Positions 7,335 through 15,012 of a stretch of DNA of 36,503 nt are shown piece by piece. This stretch comes from Lachnospiraceae bacterium (GTDB lineage Bacteria > Bacillota > Clostridia > Lachnospirales > Lachnospiraceae). Both the position numbers and the translations under genes were made by a program. The notes beneath the pieces were generated by a model. The model made no database searches. It was not told where the DNA came from and saw only the letters and a list, made by a program, of their open reading frames with translations. The stretch is taken from positions 1 through 36,503 of the forward strand of contig CAAGMZ010000002.1 in assembly GCA_900771195.1 (NCBI GenBank). The letters run 5' to 3'. Numbering within the stretch: position 1 is the stretch's first letter; the number at the start of each line of letters is the position of its first letter.

Positions 7335-7844
7335 ATGAGACATACAATCATTGATACCGAAGGAATGGAATTAAATGACAAAGTAGTATCAATCAAGCGT
7401 GTTACCAAGGTTGTTAAAGGTGGTCGTCATTTCAGATTCGCCGCTTTGGTAGTAGTTGGAGACGGCAACGGACATGTTGGTGCCGGTGTCGGAAAGGCAA
7501 TGGAAATTCCTGAAGCTATCCGCAAAGGAAAAGAGGCTGCTACAAAGAACCTTGTTACAGTGCCCATTGATGCTCATGAGAGCATACCTCACGATATTAT
7601 CGGAAAGTTCGGAAGCTCAACAGTAATCCTTAAGAGAGCTCCTGAAGGAACCGGTACAATCGCAGGAGGTCCTGCACGTAACGTGCTCGAGATGGCCGGA
7701 ATTAAGAATATCCGTACCAAGTCATTGGGATCCAACAATAAGCAGAACGTAGTTCTTGCTACAATCTCAGGTCTTACACAGCTTAAGAAGCCTGAAGAAG
7801 TAGCTAAGCTTCGTGGCAAAACAGTAGAAGAACTCTACAAATAA
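7335..7844 (+). CDS. rpsE: 30S ribosomal protein S5
   Basis: This 169-residue S5 has the double-stranded-RNA-like N-terminal domain (LNDKVVSIKRVTKVVKGGRH, then FRFAALVVVGDGNGHVGAG) and the S5 C-terminal domain (GTGTIAGGPARNVLEMAGI). With S3 and S4 it lines the mRNA entry tunnel and affects decoding fidelity; spectinomycin-resistance changes map to the loop near residues 20-30. GGAAGGAG lies 7 bases before the ATG. It ends 14 bases before rpmD. Confidence 0.98.
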   Translation: MRHTIIDTEGMELNDKVVSIKRVTKVVKGGRHFRFAALVVVGDGNGHVGAGVGKAMEIPEAIRKGKEAATKNLVTVPIDAHESIPHDIIGKFGSSTVILKRAPEGTGTIAGGPARNVLEMAGIKNIRTKSLGSNNKQNVVLATISGLTQLKKPEEVAKLRGKTVEELYK

Positions 7845-7858
7845 GGAGGCAGCGAAGA

Positions 7859-8041
7859 ATGGCAAACAAGTTAAGAGTAACATTAGTTAAATCAACAATC
7901 GGTGCCATCCCCAAACAGATCAAAACTGTAGAGGCACTTGGACTTAGAAAGCCTAACCAGACAGTTGAACTTCCTGATAATGATGCCATCAGAGGTATGA
8001 TTTTCAAGGTTAATCACCTGGTTAAGGTAGAAGAAATATAA
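7859..8041 (+). CDS. rpmD: 50S ribosomal protein L30
   Basis: This 60-residue L30 has the typical KLRVTLVKSTIGAIPKQIKT and LGLRKPNQTVELPDNDAIRG segments. It is a small 50S protein absent from some bacterial lineages but standard in Firmicutes spc operons. GGAGG lies upstream. rplO begins 23 bases later. Confidence 0.96.
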   Translation: MANKLRVTLVKSTIGAIPKQIKTVEALGLRKPNQTVELPDNDAIRGMIFKVNHLVKVEEI

Positions 8042-8064
8042 TTTCCGGATAAGGAGGTGTAAAA

Positions 8065-8505
8065 ATGGATTTATCAAATTTACAGCCCAAAGAAGGCTCC
8101 AAGCAGAGCGATAATTTCAGAAGAGGCCGTGGACACGGTTCAGGAAACGGTAAGACAGCCGGTAAGGGACACAAGGGACAGAAGGCTCGTTCAGGAGCTC
8201 CCAGACCCGGTTTCGAAGGCGGTCAGATGCCGTTATACAGAAGATTACCCAAGAGAGGTTTTACCTGCAGGAATTCTCTTGAAATAGTAGCAATCAATCT
8301 CAGCACATTGGAAAGCTTTGATAATGATTCAGTTGTTACTGTTGATTCACTGATTGAGTCAGGAATCGTTAAAAATCCCAGGGATGGAGTTAAGATCCTC
8401 GGAAATGGAGAATTAACCAAGAAGCTTACGGTCAAGGCAAACGCATTCAGTGCAGCTGCCAAAGAGAAGATTGAAGCACTTGGTGGAACCTGTGAGGTGA
8501 TTTAA
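8065..8505 (+). CDS. rplO: 50S ribosomal protein L15
   Basis: This 146-residue L15 shows the glycine-rich N-terminal extension (RRGRGHGSGNGKTAGKGHKG and GFEGGQMPLYRRLPKRGF) that threads through 23S rRNA. It acts in late 50S assembly. AAGGAGGTG lies 7 bases before the ATG. The stop overlaps the secY start by one base (TTTAATG), a conserved arrangement that couples translocon synthesis to the ribosomal operon. Confidence 0.98.
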   Translation: MDLSNLQPKEGSKQSDNFRRGRGHGSGNGKTAGKGHKGQKARSGAPRPGFEGGQMPLYRRLPKRGFTCRNSLEIVAINLSTLESFDNDSVVTVDSLIESGIVKNPRDGVKILGNGELTKKLTVKANAFSAAAKEKIEALGGTCEVI

Positions 8506-9833
8506 TGTTTAAAACACTGGTAAATGCATTCAAAGTTAAAGAGATACGAATGAAAATTTTCTTTACGCTTCTGATGCTTGTTGTCGTTAGATTAGGAAGT
8601 CTTCTTCCGATACCGGGAGTAAACACAGAGTATTTTAAGACTCTTTTCGGTGACAGCAGCTTTAGCTTCATGAATGCTGTAACAGGTGGATCGTTTTTGA
8701 ACATGTCAGTATTCGCACTGAGCATCACGCCGTACATCACATCATCAATTATTATGCAGCTCCTCACTATAGCTATTCCAAAGCTTGAGGAGATGCAGAA
8801 GGATGGTGAGGACGGCAGAAAGAAGATTGCTTCCATAACCCGCTATGTGACGGTTGTGCTTGCACTTATCGAAAGCGTGGCAATGGTTGTGGGATTTGGC
8901 AATCAGGGACTGATTGTAGGCTATTCATCCATGAGCACCTTGTCCAAGGTGTTCCATGCATTGTTCATGGTATCAATACTTACCGCCGGTTCTACACTGC
9001 TCATGTGGATTGGTGAGAGAATCACGGAAAAAGGAATAGGAAACGGTATTTCAATAGTTCTTGTAATCAACATTGTTGCAAGAATCCCGGATGATTTCGG
9101 AACTCTTTACGAATCCTTTGTAAAAGGACAGAGCGTTCTCAACGCTACGATAGCGGTTGTTATTATCGCTGCAATCATAGTGGGAACAGTTATTCTTACG
9201 GTTCTCCTTTGCACAGGTGAAAGAAGGATACCGGTTCAGTATTCCAAGAAGATTCAGGGAAGAAGAACATACGGCGGACAGTCAACGCACATACCGCTTA
9301 AGATTAATACAGCCGGAGTTATCCCTGTTATTTTTGCCCAGTCGATTATGACACTGCCGGGAATGATTGCTTCATTTGTAGGCAATGTGGACTATGGCAG
9401 CGTCGGCGGCAAAATTCTTCTCGGATTATCATCAAATAACTGGTTCAACAGATCCAACATGATTTATACGCTTGGTGTTATCTTATATATCGCTTTGAAC
9501 ATATTCTTCGCATATTTCTATACGTCGATAACGTTTAATCCGGTAGAGATAGCCAATAACATGAAAAAGAGCGGTGGTTTTATACCCGGAATAAGACCCG
9601 GTAAAGCTACATCAGATTACCTTACAAAGATTTTAAATAAAGTCATATTTATCGGTGCTATCGGTCTTGTTATCGTAGCAATTATCCCGATAATCTGCTC
9701 AGGATTGTTTAACGCCGATGTTTCATTTGGCGGAACATCAATCATAATCATTGTCGGAGTTGTTCTCGAAACACTCAGACAGGTTGAGTCCCAGATTGTA
9801 GTAAGGGATTACAAGGGATTTTTGAATGAGTAA
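8505..9833 (+). CDS. secY: Preprotein translocase channel subunit SecY
   Basis: This 442-residue protein with ten hydrophobic segments forms the protein-conducting SecYEG channel in the cytoplasmic membrane. Family landmarks are the plug/TM2 region (FMNAVTGGSFLNMSVFALSI followed by TPYITSSIIMQLL), the GERITEKGIGNGISIVLVIN segment, the cytoplasmic RRIPVQYSKK loop and FNPVEIANNMKKSGGFIPGI. The start overlaps the rplO stop. SecY is followed by adk, map and infA, as in most Firmicutes. Confidence 0.98.
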   Translation: MFKTLVNAFKVKEIRMKIFFTLLMLVVVRLGSLLPIPGVNTEYFKTLFGDSSFSFMNAVTGGSFLNMSVFALSITPYITSSIIMQLLTIAIPKLEEMQKDGEDGRKKIASITRYVTVVLALIESVAMVVGFGNQGLIVGYSSMSTLSKVFHALFMVSILTAGSTLLMWIGERITEKGIGNGISIVLVINIVARIPDDFGTLYESFVKGQSVLNATIAVVIIAAIIVGTVILTVLLCTGERRIPVQYSKKIQGRRTYGGQSTHIPLKINTAGVIPVIFAQSIMTLPGMIASFVGNVDYGSVGGKILLGLSSNNWFNRSNMIYTLGVILYIALNIFFAYFYTSITFNPVEIANNMKKSGGFIPGIRPGKATSDYLTKILNKVIFIGAIGLVIVAIIPIICSGLFNADVSFGGTSIIIIVGVVLETLRQVESQIVVRDYKGFLNE

Positions 9834-9871
9834 TCTCACAGAATCCAATAAGAAAGGGATAAGGTGAAGGT

Positions 9872-10516
9872 ATGAAGATTATTATGTTAGGTGCACCCGG
9901 AGCCGGAAAAGGAACACAGGCAGATAAAATCTGCGCTAAGTATAACATTCCTCACATCTCCACGGGTGATATATTCAGAGCCAATATCAAGAACAACACA
10001 GAGCTTGGACAGAAGGCAAAGTCTTACATGGATAAGGGACTTCTTGTTCCCGATGAGCTTGTTGTTGACCTGGTCGTTGACAGAGTAAAAGCTGATGACT
10101 GCAGGAACGGATACGTGCTTGACGGATTTCCGAGAACAATACCTCAGGCAGAAGCACTTGATAAGGCACTTGCAGCAACCGGAGAAAAGGTTGACTTTGC
10201 AATCAACGTAGAAGTACCTGATGAGAATATCATCAATCGTATGTCAGGAAGAAGAGCATGTCTTTCATGCGGAGCAACATATCATATTGTTCACATTCCG
10301 ACCAAGGTAGAGGGCATCTGCGATAAATGCGGATCCCAGCTTGTACTCAGAGATGATGACAAGCCGGAGACGGTAAAGAAGCGTCTTTCAGTATATCATG
10401 AGCAGACGCAGCCGCTTATTGAGTACTATACAGGCAAGGGCGTACTTAATGAAGTAGATGGCACAAAGGATATGGAAGATGTATTCGATGCCATTGTTAA
10501 GATCTTAGGAGCGTAA
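9872..10516 (+). CDS. adk: Adenylate kinase (zinc-containing LID)
   Basis: This 214-residue long-form adenylate kinase catalyses ATP + AMP to 2 ADP in the cytoplasm. The P-loop GAPGAGKGT is at residues 7-15, the AMP-binding motif DGFPRT is near residues 84-89, and the LID carries a four-cysteine zinc site (CLSCG ... CDKCG), typical of Gram-positive enzymes. An AAGGTGAAGG site precedes the ATG. map starts 4 bases after the stop, so the two are probably coupled. Confidence 0.98.
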   Translation: MKIIMLGAPGAGKGTQADKICAKYNIPHISTGDIFRANIKNNTELGQKAKSYMDKGLLVPDELVVDLVVDRVKADDCRNGYVLDGFPRTIPQAEALDKALAATGEKVDFAINVEVPDENIINRMSGRRACLSCGATYHIVHIPTKVEGICDKCGSQLVLRDDDKPETVKKRLSVYHEQTQPLIEYYTGKGVLNEVDGTKDMEDVFDAIVKILGA

Positions 10517-10519
10517 AAT

Positions 10520-11272
10520 ATGTCTGTAACCATTAAGACAGCAAGGGAAATTGAACTTATGCGGGAAGCCGGAAGGATTCTCGCAGAGGTTCATGATGAA
10601 CTTGCAAAAATAATTAAACCTGGAATATCCACTTATGACATAGATAAGGAGGGTGAAAGGCTTATCCGTGAACACGGATGCGAACCGTCATTCCTTAACT
10701 ATGAAGGATATCCTGCTTCAATATGCGTGTCAGTTAACGAAGAAATTGTTCACGGAATACCGTCCCGGAAAAAGATATTGAATGACGGCGATATCGTAAG
10801 CCTTGATGCAGGCGTTATCCGGAAAGGATATCAGTCCGATGCGGCAAGAACTTACGGTGTGGGCAACATAAGCCGGAATGCAGCAGAGCTTATAGATGTT
10901 ACAAGGCAGAGTTTTTTTGAAGGAATTAAGAAAGCAAAGCCCGGCAATCATCTTCACGACATATCAAATGCTATTGCGAGATATGCAGAGGGCTTTGGAT
11001 ACGGAGTCGTAAGGGACCTTACGGGACACGGGATAGGAACGCACATGCATGAAGATCCCGTTATTCCCAACAACAGACAGTTCACAAAAGGCATTGAGCT
11101 TAAGGCCGGAATGACATTGGCAATAGAACCGATGATTAATGAAGGAACCTACAAAGTAGCATGGCTTGATGACGGATGGACGGTTGTGACTCGTGACGGC
11201 AGGCTTTCGGCTCACTATGAGAACACGGTTCTCATAACAGAAGATGGTTGCGAGATACTTTCGCTGATTTGA
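10520..11272 (+). CDS. map: Methionine aminopeptidase, type I
   Basis: This 250-residue enzyme removes the initiator methionine from nascent proteins. The pita-bread fold metal ligands are in place: Asp in SLDAGV and SDAART, His in GHGIGTHMHEDP, Glu in IEPMIN and Glu in YENTVLITEDG; the catalytic-site His of EEIVHGIPS is also present. The ATG lies 4 bases after the adk stop, and the 3' end of adk supplies the GGAGCG site. There is no N-terminal zinc extension. Many clostridia carry a KOW-domain gene between map and infA, but the 47 bases here leave no room for one. Confidence 0.97.
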   Translation: MSVTIKTAREIELMREAGRILAEVHDELAKIIKPGISTYDIDKEGERLIREHGCEPSFLNYEGYPASICVSVNEEIVHGIPSRKKILNDGDIVSLDAGVIRKGYQSDAARTYGVGNISRNAAELIDVTRQSFFEGIKKAKPGNHLHDISNAIARYAEGFGYGVVRDLTGHGIGTHMHEDPVIPNNRQFTKGIELKAGMTLAIEPMINEGTYKVAWLDDGWTVVTRDGRLSAHYENTVLITEDGCEILSLI

Positions 11273-11319
11273 GTGAAAAGTGGTTTTGGTGAACAGGAAT
11301 GAAGGCAGGAGGTAATTGG

Positions 11320-11538
11320 ATGTCTAAGTCAGATGTTATTGAAATTGAAGGAACAGTAGTTGAGAAGCTTCCCAACGCAATGTTCCAGGTTGAGCTTGAG
11401 AACGGACACAAGGTCCTCGCACACATAAGCGGAAAGCTCAGAATGAATTACATCAGAATAATCCCCGGAGACAAAGTGACACTTGAGTTGTCACCCTACG
11501 ACCTTACAAAGGGAAGGATCATCTGGAGAGATAAATAA
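11320..11538 (+). CDS. infA: Translation initiation factor IF-1
   Basis: This 72-residue S1-type OB-fold protein binds the ribosomal A site during initiation. I start at ATG 11320 (MSKSDVIEIEGTVVEKLPN), 7 bases after GGCAGGAGG. An in-frame ATG at 11299 would overlap that site and give an unusual extension. The motifs LPNAMFQVELENGHKVLAHI and RIIPGDKVTLELSPYDLTKG are typical of the family. A 117-base gap with a promoter-like site follows. Confidence 0.97.
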   Translation: MSKSDVIEIEGTVVEKLPNAMFQVELENGHKVLAHISGKLRMNYIRIIPGDKVTLELSPYDLTKGRIIWRDK

Positions 11539-11565
11539 ATAATCAGGCAGAAATAAAAATTTTGC

Positions 11566-11599
11566 TTGTGTTATGCAAAACCTTGTGATACAATATCAC
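11566..11599 (+). promoter_or_regulatory. Promoter-like site with palindrome upstream of rpmJ
   Basis: TTGTGT (11566-11571), a 17-base spacer and TACAAT (11589-11594) with an extended TGA just upstream form a good sigma-A-like promoter in the infA-rpmJ gap. GTGAT (11585-11589) and ATCAC (11595-11599) form an inverted repeat covering the -10 box, as an operator would. Transcription from here would give rpmJ, rpsM, rpsK, rpsD, rpoA and rplQ an input independent of the S10 promoter. Activity is inferred from sequence only. Confidence 0.5.
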
Positions 11600-11655
11600 T
11601 TGGCGTTTTTTTCAACTTATAAATAGCTGCTTTTTCGTGGAAAGGAGGATTTACC

Positions 11656-11769
11656 ATGAAGGTTAGATCATCAGTAAAACCTATTTGTGAAAAATGCAAA
11701 GTCATCAAGAGAAAAGGAAATATAATGATTATCTGCGAGAATCCCAAGCACAAACAGCGTCAGGGTTAA
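11656..11769 (+). CDS. rpmJ: 50S ribosomal protein L36, zinc-binding type
   Basis: This 37-codon gene encodes MKVRSSVKPICEKCKVIKRK followed by GNIMIICENPKHKQRQG. It is the zinc-ribbon form of L36, with ligands C11, C14, C27 and H32. L36 is the smallest 50S protein. AAAGGAGG (11641-11648) lies 7 bases before the ATG. It sits between infA and rpsM, the conserved alpha-operon position. Confidence 0.97.
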   Translation: MKVRSSVKPICEKCKVIKRKGNIMIICENPKHKQRQG

Positions 11770-11928
11770 TCGAAGAGTCAGATAATATGCCTGTGGGAGC
11801 AGTATGCCCTTGAGGCGTATTTTCCATGTTGACTAATTTGCGGCTGCAGTGGCGAACCACGCGGGTGTGTTGTCAGCCACTTAAAATAAATTTTTCAGAA
11901 AATAATACAATGGAGGTGTAATGCGCAC
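11770..11928 (+). promoter_or_regulatory. Structured 159-base leader before rpsM
   Basis: This is the longest non-coding gap inside the superoperon. AGTATGCC (11801-11808) pairs with GGCGTATT (11814-11821) around a 5-base loop and runs into TTT, which is attenuator-like. A second compact hairpin, GC-A-GTGG / CGAA loop / CCACGC, lies at 11846-11862. AGTGGC (11848-11853) can instead pair with GCCACT (11876-11881), and GGCTG (11842-11846) with CAGCC (11874-11878), so alternative folds exist. In E. coli, S4 represses the alpha operon through a pseudoknot upstream of rpsM, and rpsD is in this operon here. A comparable control is inference. Confidence 0.45.
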
Positions 11929-12297
11929 ATGGCTCGTATCGCTGGTGTAGATTTACCAAGAGAAAAACGTGTTGAAATCGGCCTTACCTATATATACGGT
12001 ATTGGCAGAGTCAGCTCAAACCGTATTCTTGCCGAAGCCAAAGTAAATCCCGACACTCGTGTCAAGGATCTTACTGATGAAGAAGTAGGAAGAATCAAAG
12101 ATGTAATTGACGCAAGTCAGACAGTAGAAGGTGATCTCAGAAGAGAGACAGCTCTCAACATCAAGAGATTACAGGAAATCGGATGCTACAGAGGCATTCG
12201 CCACAGAAAAGGTCTTCCCGTAAGAGGACAGAAGACTAAGACAAACGCTAGAACTCGTAAGGGTCCTAAGAAAACAATTGCAAATAAGAAGAAATAA
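11929..12297 (+). CDS. rpsM: 30S ribosomal protein S13
   Basis: This 122-residue S13 contacts S19 in the 30S head and forms inter-subunit bridges. Diagnostic stretches are MARIAGVDLPREKRVEIGLT, the helix-two-turn-helix region YIYGIGRVSSNRIL, and the basic tail RHRKGLPVRGQKTKTNARTR. GGAGGTG precedes the ATG by about 11 bases; an ATG at 11921 is out of frame and too close. The structured leader lies directly upstream. Confidence 0.98.
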   Translation: MARIAGVDLPREKRVEIGLTYIYGIGRVSSNRILAEAKVNPDTRVKDLTDEEVGRIKDVIDASQTVEGDLRRETALNIKRLQEIGCYRGIRHRKGLPVRGQKTKTNARTRKGPKKTIANKKK

Positions 12298-12342
12298 TAC
12301 CCGATAAATAACGGGAACCCATAAGGGAGGTTAGTTTAGAAA

Positions 12343-12735
12343 ATGGCTAAAGTTACAAAAAAAGTGACAAAAAAGCGTGTTAAGAAAAACGTTGAACGCG
12401 GACAGGCACACATTCAGTCATCATTTAATAATACAATAGTTACCATTACTGATACAGAAGGTAACGCATTGTCATGGGCTAGTGCCGGTGGTCTTGGATT
12501 TAGAGGTTCAAAGAAATCTACTCCTTATGCAGCTCAGATGGCAGCGGAAACTGCAACTAAAGCAGCTTTAGTACACGGATTGAAATCAGTAGACGTTATG
12601 GTTAAGGGACCCGGTTCGGGTCGTGAGGCAGCGATAAGAGCGCTTTCAGCATGCGGTCTTGAAGTTACCAGCATCAAGGACGTTACTCCGGTACCGCATA
12701 ACGGATGTCGCCCGCCCAAGCGCAGAAGAGTCTAA
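12343..12735 (+). CDS. rpsK: 30S ribosomal protein S11
   Basis: This 130-residue S11 is a platform protein that binds 16S rRNA and the Shine-Dalgarno helix region. It has QAHIQSSFNNTIVTITDTEG, ASAGGLGFRGSKKSTPYAAQ and the end VTPVPHNGCRPPKRRRV. The NGCRP motif matches the site where some bacterial S11 proteins form isoaspartate. AGGGAGG lies upstream. It is followed by rpsD, the clostridial order. Confidence 0.98.
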   Translation: MAKVTKKVTKKRVKKNVERGQAHIQSSFNNTIVTITDTEGNALSWASAGGLGFRGSKKSTPYAAQMAAETATKAALVHGLKSVDVMVKGPGSGREAAIRALSACGLEVTSIKDVTPVPHNGCRPPKRRRV

Positions 12736-12753
12736 TTAGGAGGTGTAATAAAG

Positions 12754-13347
12754 ATGGCAGTTAACAGAGTTCCTGTTCTTAAAAGATGCAGATCACTTGG
12801 ACTTGATCCAGTTTATTTAGGAATAGATAAGAAATCAAACAGAAAGTCAGCAAGAACCGGCAAGAAAGTAAGTGAGTACGGACTTCAGCTTCGCGAGAAG
12901 CAGAAAGCAAAATTTATCTATGGTGTGCTTGAGAAGCCTTTCAGAAATTATTTCAAGAGGGCTGAGAGAATGAAAGGCATGACCGGTGATAACCTCATGG
13001 CTTTGCTGGAGCTCAGACTTGACAATGTTATTTTCAGATTGGGATATGCTAGAACCAGAAAAGAAGCAAGACAGATAGTTGATCATAAGCATGTACTTGT
13101 AAACGGCGCATGCGTTAACATACCGTCATACACATTAAGCGTAGGCGATACAATAGAGATCAAAGAGAAGGCTAAATCATCACAGAGATATAAGGATGTT
13201 CTTGAGGTTACAGGCGGCAGGGTAGTACCTGAGTGGCTTGAGGCAGACCAGGAGAACCTTAAGGGAGCAGTTAAGTCAGTTCCTTCAAGAGATATGATTG
13301 ATGTTCCTGTTGATGAGATGCTCATTGTCGAGTTGTATTCTAAGTAA
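12754..13347 (+). CDS. rpsD: 30S ribosomal protein S4, cysteine-poor form
   Basis: S4 nucleates 30S assembly by binding the five-way junction of 16S rRNA, and it acts in decoding fidelity. This 197-residue protein has the S4 RNA-binding domain (LELRLDNVIFRLGYARTRKE and ARQIVDHKHVLVNGACVNIP). Its N-terminus, MAVNRVPVLKRCRSLGLDP, has one cysteine and lacks the Cys4 zinc knuckle of many S4 proteins, so it is a zinc-independent (C-minus) form. It sits between rpsK and rpoA, as in clostridia; in Bacillus rpsD is elsewhere. S4 is a classical autoregulator and could act on the leader at 11770-11928. Confidence 0.97.
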   Translation: MAVNRVPVLKRCRSLGLDPVYLGIDKKSNRKSARTGKKVSEYGLQLREKQKAKFIYGVLEKPFRNYFKRAERMKGMTGDNLMALLELRLDNVIFRLGYARTRKEARQIVDHKHVLVNGACVNIPSYTLSVGDTIEIKEKAKSSQRYKDVLEVTGGRVVPEWLEADQENLKGAVKSVPSRDMIDVPVDEMLIVELYSK

Positions 13348-13393
13348 TAGAACACGGCAATAGCAACATACCCAGTAAAGGAGGGGCTTTTTA

Positions 13394-14356
13394 GTGTTCG
13401 AATTTGAGAAACCCAAAATTGAAATCGAAGAGATATCTGAAGATAAAAGATATGGAAGATTTGTAGTAGAACCCCTTGAGAGAGGTTATGGCATAACACT
13501 CGGCAATTCACTCAGAAGAATAATGCTTTCTTCACTTCCCGGCTCAGCAGTTAGCCAGGTTAAGATTGAGGGTGTTTTACATGAGTTCAGCCCGATCCCG
13601 GGAGTTAAAGAAGATGTAAGTGACATCATCATGAATATCAAGAATCTTGCCATCAAGAACAACAGTGAGTCTAACGAGCCTAAGATTGCGTACATCGAGT
13701 GCGATGGTCGTGAGGGCGTTGTAACTGCTGCAGATATTCAGGCAGATTCAGATATAGAGATAATTAATCCTGATCAGGTCATTGCTACCCTTAACGGCGG
13801 CACTGACTGCAAGCTCTTTATGGAGCTCACAATCACCAATGGCCGCGGATATGTAAGTTCTGACAGGAACAAGCATGAGGATACTCCTATCGGTACACTC
13901 GCAATCGATTCAATTTATACACCTGTTGAGCGTGTAAATATGTCGGTTGAGAATACCCGTGTAGGACAGATGACAGATTATGACAAGCTTACACTGGAGG
14001 TGTACACTAACGGTACACTTGCTCCTGATGATGCCGTAAGCCTCGCAGCTAAGGTACTCAGCGAGCATCTGAGCCTGTTCATCGATCTTTCCGAGAACGC
14101 CAAGAAGGTTGACGTTATGGTCGAGAAAGAAGATAACAAGAAAGAAAAAGTTCTTGAAATGAGCATTGATGAGCTTGAGCTTTCAGTACGCTCATACAAT
14201 TGCTTAAAGAGGGCAGGCATCAATACTGTTGAGGAGCTTTGCAGCAAGACAGCAGAAGATATGATGAAAGTAAGAAACCTTGGACGCAAGTCTTTGGATG
14301 AAGTACTTTTGAAATTAAAAGAACTTGGCTTACAGCTTAGTTCAGGAGACGAGTAA
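13394..14356 (+). CDS. rpoA: DNA-directed RNA polymerase alpha subunit
   Basis: This 320-residue alpha subunit has the N-terminal dimerisation and assembly domain (GYGITLGNSLRRIMLSSLPG, DIIMNIKNLAIK) and the C-terminal domain that contacts UP elements and activators (SYNCLKRAGINTVEELCSKT, VRNLGRKSLDEVLLKLKELG). It starts with GTG at 13394, 8 bases after AAAGGAGGGG. The protein start MFEFEKPKIEIEEI is the family norm. It lies between rpsD and rplQ, as in most bacteria. Confidence 0.98.
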   Translation: MFEFEKPKIEIEEISEDKRYGRFVVEPLERGYGITLGNSLRRIMLSSLPGSAVSQVKIEGVLHEFSPIPGVKEDVSDIIMNIKNLAIKNNSESNEPKIAYIECDGREGVVTAADIQADSDIEIINPDQVIATLNGGTDCKLFMELTITNGRGYVSSDRNKHEDTPIGTLAIDSIYTPVERVNMSVENTRVGQMTDYDKLTLEVYTNGTLAPDDAVSLAAKVLSEHLSLFIDLSENAKKVDVMVEKEDNKKEKVLEMSIDELELSVRSYNCLKRAGINTVEELCSKTAEDMMKVRNLGRKSLDEVLLKLKELGLQLSSGDE

Positions 14357-14378
14357 AAGGTAAAGGAGAGAGCAGCAA

Positions 14379-14915
14379 ATGGCAGGTTATAGAAAGCTTG
14401 GAAGAACATCTTCCCAGAGAAAAGCTTTAATCAGAAACCAGGTAACGGCATTGCTTAACAATGGAAAGATTGTTACTACAGAAGCCAGAGCCAAAGAGGT
14501 TCGCAAGGTTGCTGAGGGCTTAATTGCACTGGCAGTTAAGGAAAAAGATAACTACGAGACAGTTACGGTTACAGCCAAGGTGGCTCGTAAGGATAAAGAC
14601 GGTAAGAGAGTAAAGGAAGTTGTTGACGGTAAGAAGAAAACCGTTTATGACAGCGTTGAAAAGACAATCAAGAAGGATAATCCTTCAAGAGTTCACGCAA
14701 GAAGACAGATGATGAAGGTTCTTTACGCTGTTACTGAAGTTCCTACTGCTGCAGCAGGAAGAAAGAGAAACACAAAGCAGATCAGCGTAGCTGATAAGCT
14801 TTTTGATGAAATCGCACCTAAGTATGTCAAGAGAAACGGCGGTTATACAAGAATCGTCAAGATTGGACAGCGCAAGGGCGATGCAGCTATGGAAGTAGTT
14901 CTTGAGTTAGTTTAA
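14379..14915 (+). CDS. rplQ: 50S ribosomal protein L17 with internal insertion
   Basis: This L17 is 178 residues, against about 115-130 in E. coli and Bacillus. The core is clear: MAGYRKLGRTSSQRKALIRN, TEARAKEVRKVAEGLI and the end YTRIVKIGQRKGDAAMEVVL. The excess is a charged insert at about residues 66-105, containing KVARKDKDGKRVKEVVDGKK and YDSVEKTIKKDNPSR, before the HARRQMMKVLY segment. I believe some clostridial L17 proteins share such an insert, but this needs an alignment. The gene ends the ribosomal block and is followed by a terminator. Confidence 0.96.
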   Translation: MAGYRKLGRTSSQRKALIRNQVTALLNNGKIVTTEARAKEVRKVAEGLIALAVKEKDNYETVTVTAKVARKDKDGKRVKEVVDGKKKTVYDSVEKTIKKDNPSRVHARRQMMKVLYAVTEVPTAAAGRKRNTKQISVADKLFDEIAPKYVKRNGGYTRIVKIGQRKGDAAMEVVLELV

Positions 14916-14943
14916 TTTAAGACCTTAAGATGCAGAGGAAATG

Positions 14944-14982
14944 GAAGGACGGATGCTTTGTAAGCATTCGCCCTTCTTTTTT
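14944..14982 (+). terminator. Rho-independent terminator after rplQ
   Basis: The stem pairs 14944-14956 (GAAGGACGGATGC) with 14964-14976 (GCATTCGCCCTTC): 13 positions with one A-C mismatch and one G-T wobble. TTTTTT follows at 14977-14982. It ends 30 bases before ecfA1. No clear promoter lies between, so the ecf genes may depend on partial readthrough. Confidence 0.85.
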
Positions 14983-15012
14983 ACAGGAAGCAGGCATTGG
15001 GTGAGGTGTTTT

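Noticed and set aside
12301..12316. CCCG-N8-CGGG inverted repeat between rpsM and rpsK
   Set aside because: A 4-bp stem with an 8-base loop is expected often by chance and has no other support.
14941..15012. Longer N-terminus for EcfA1 beginning at 14941
   Set aside because: The extension lies in the rplQ terminator stem, has no ribosome-binding site and adds sequence foreign to the family.
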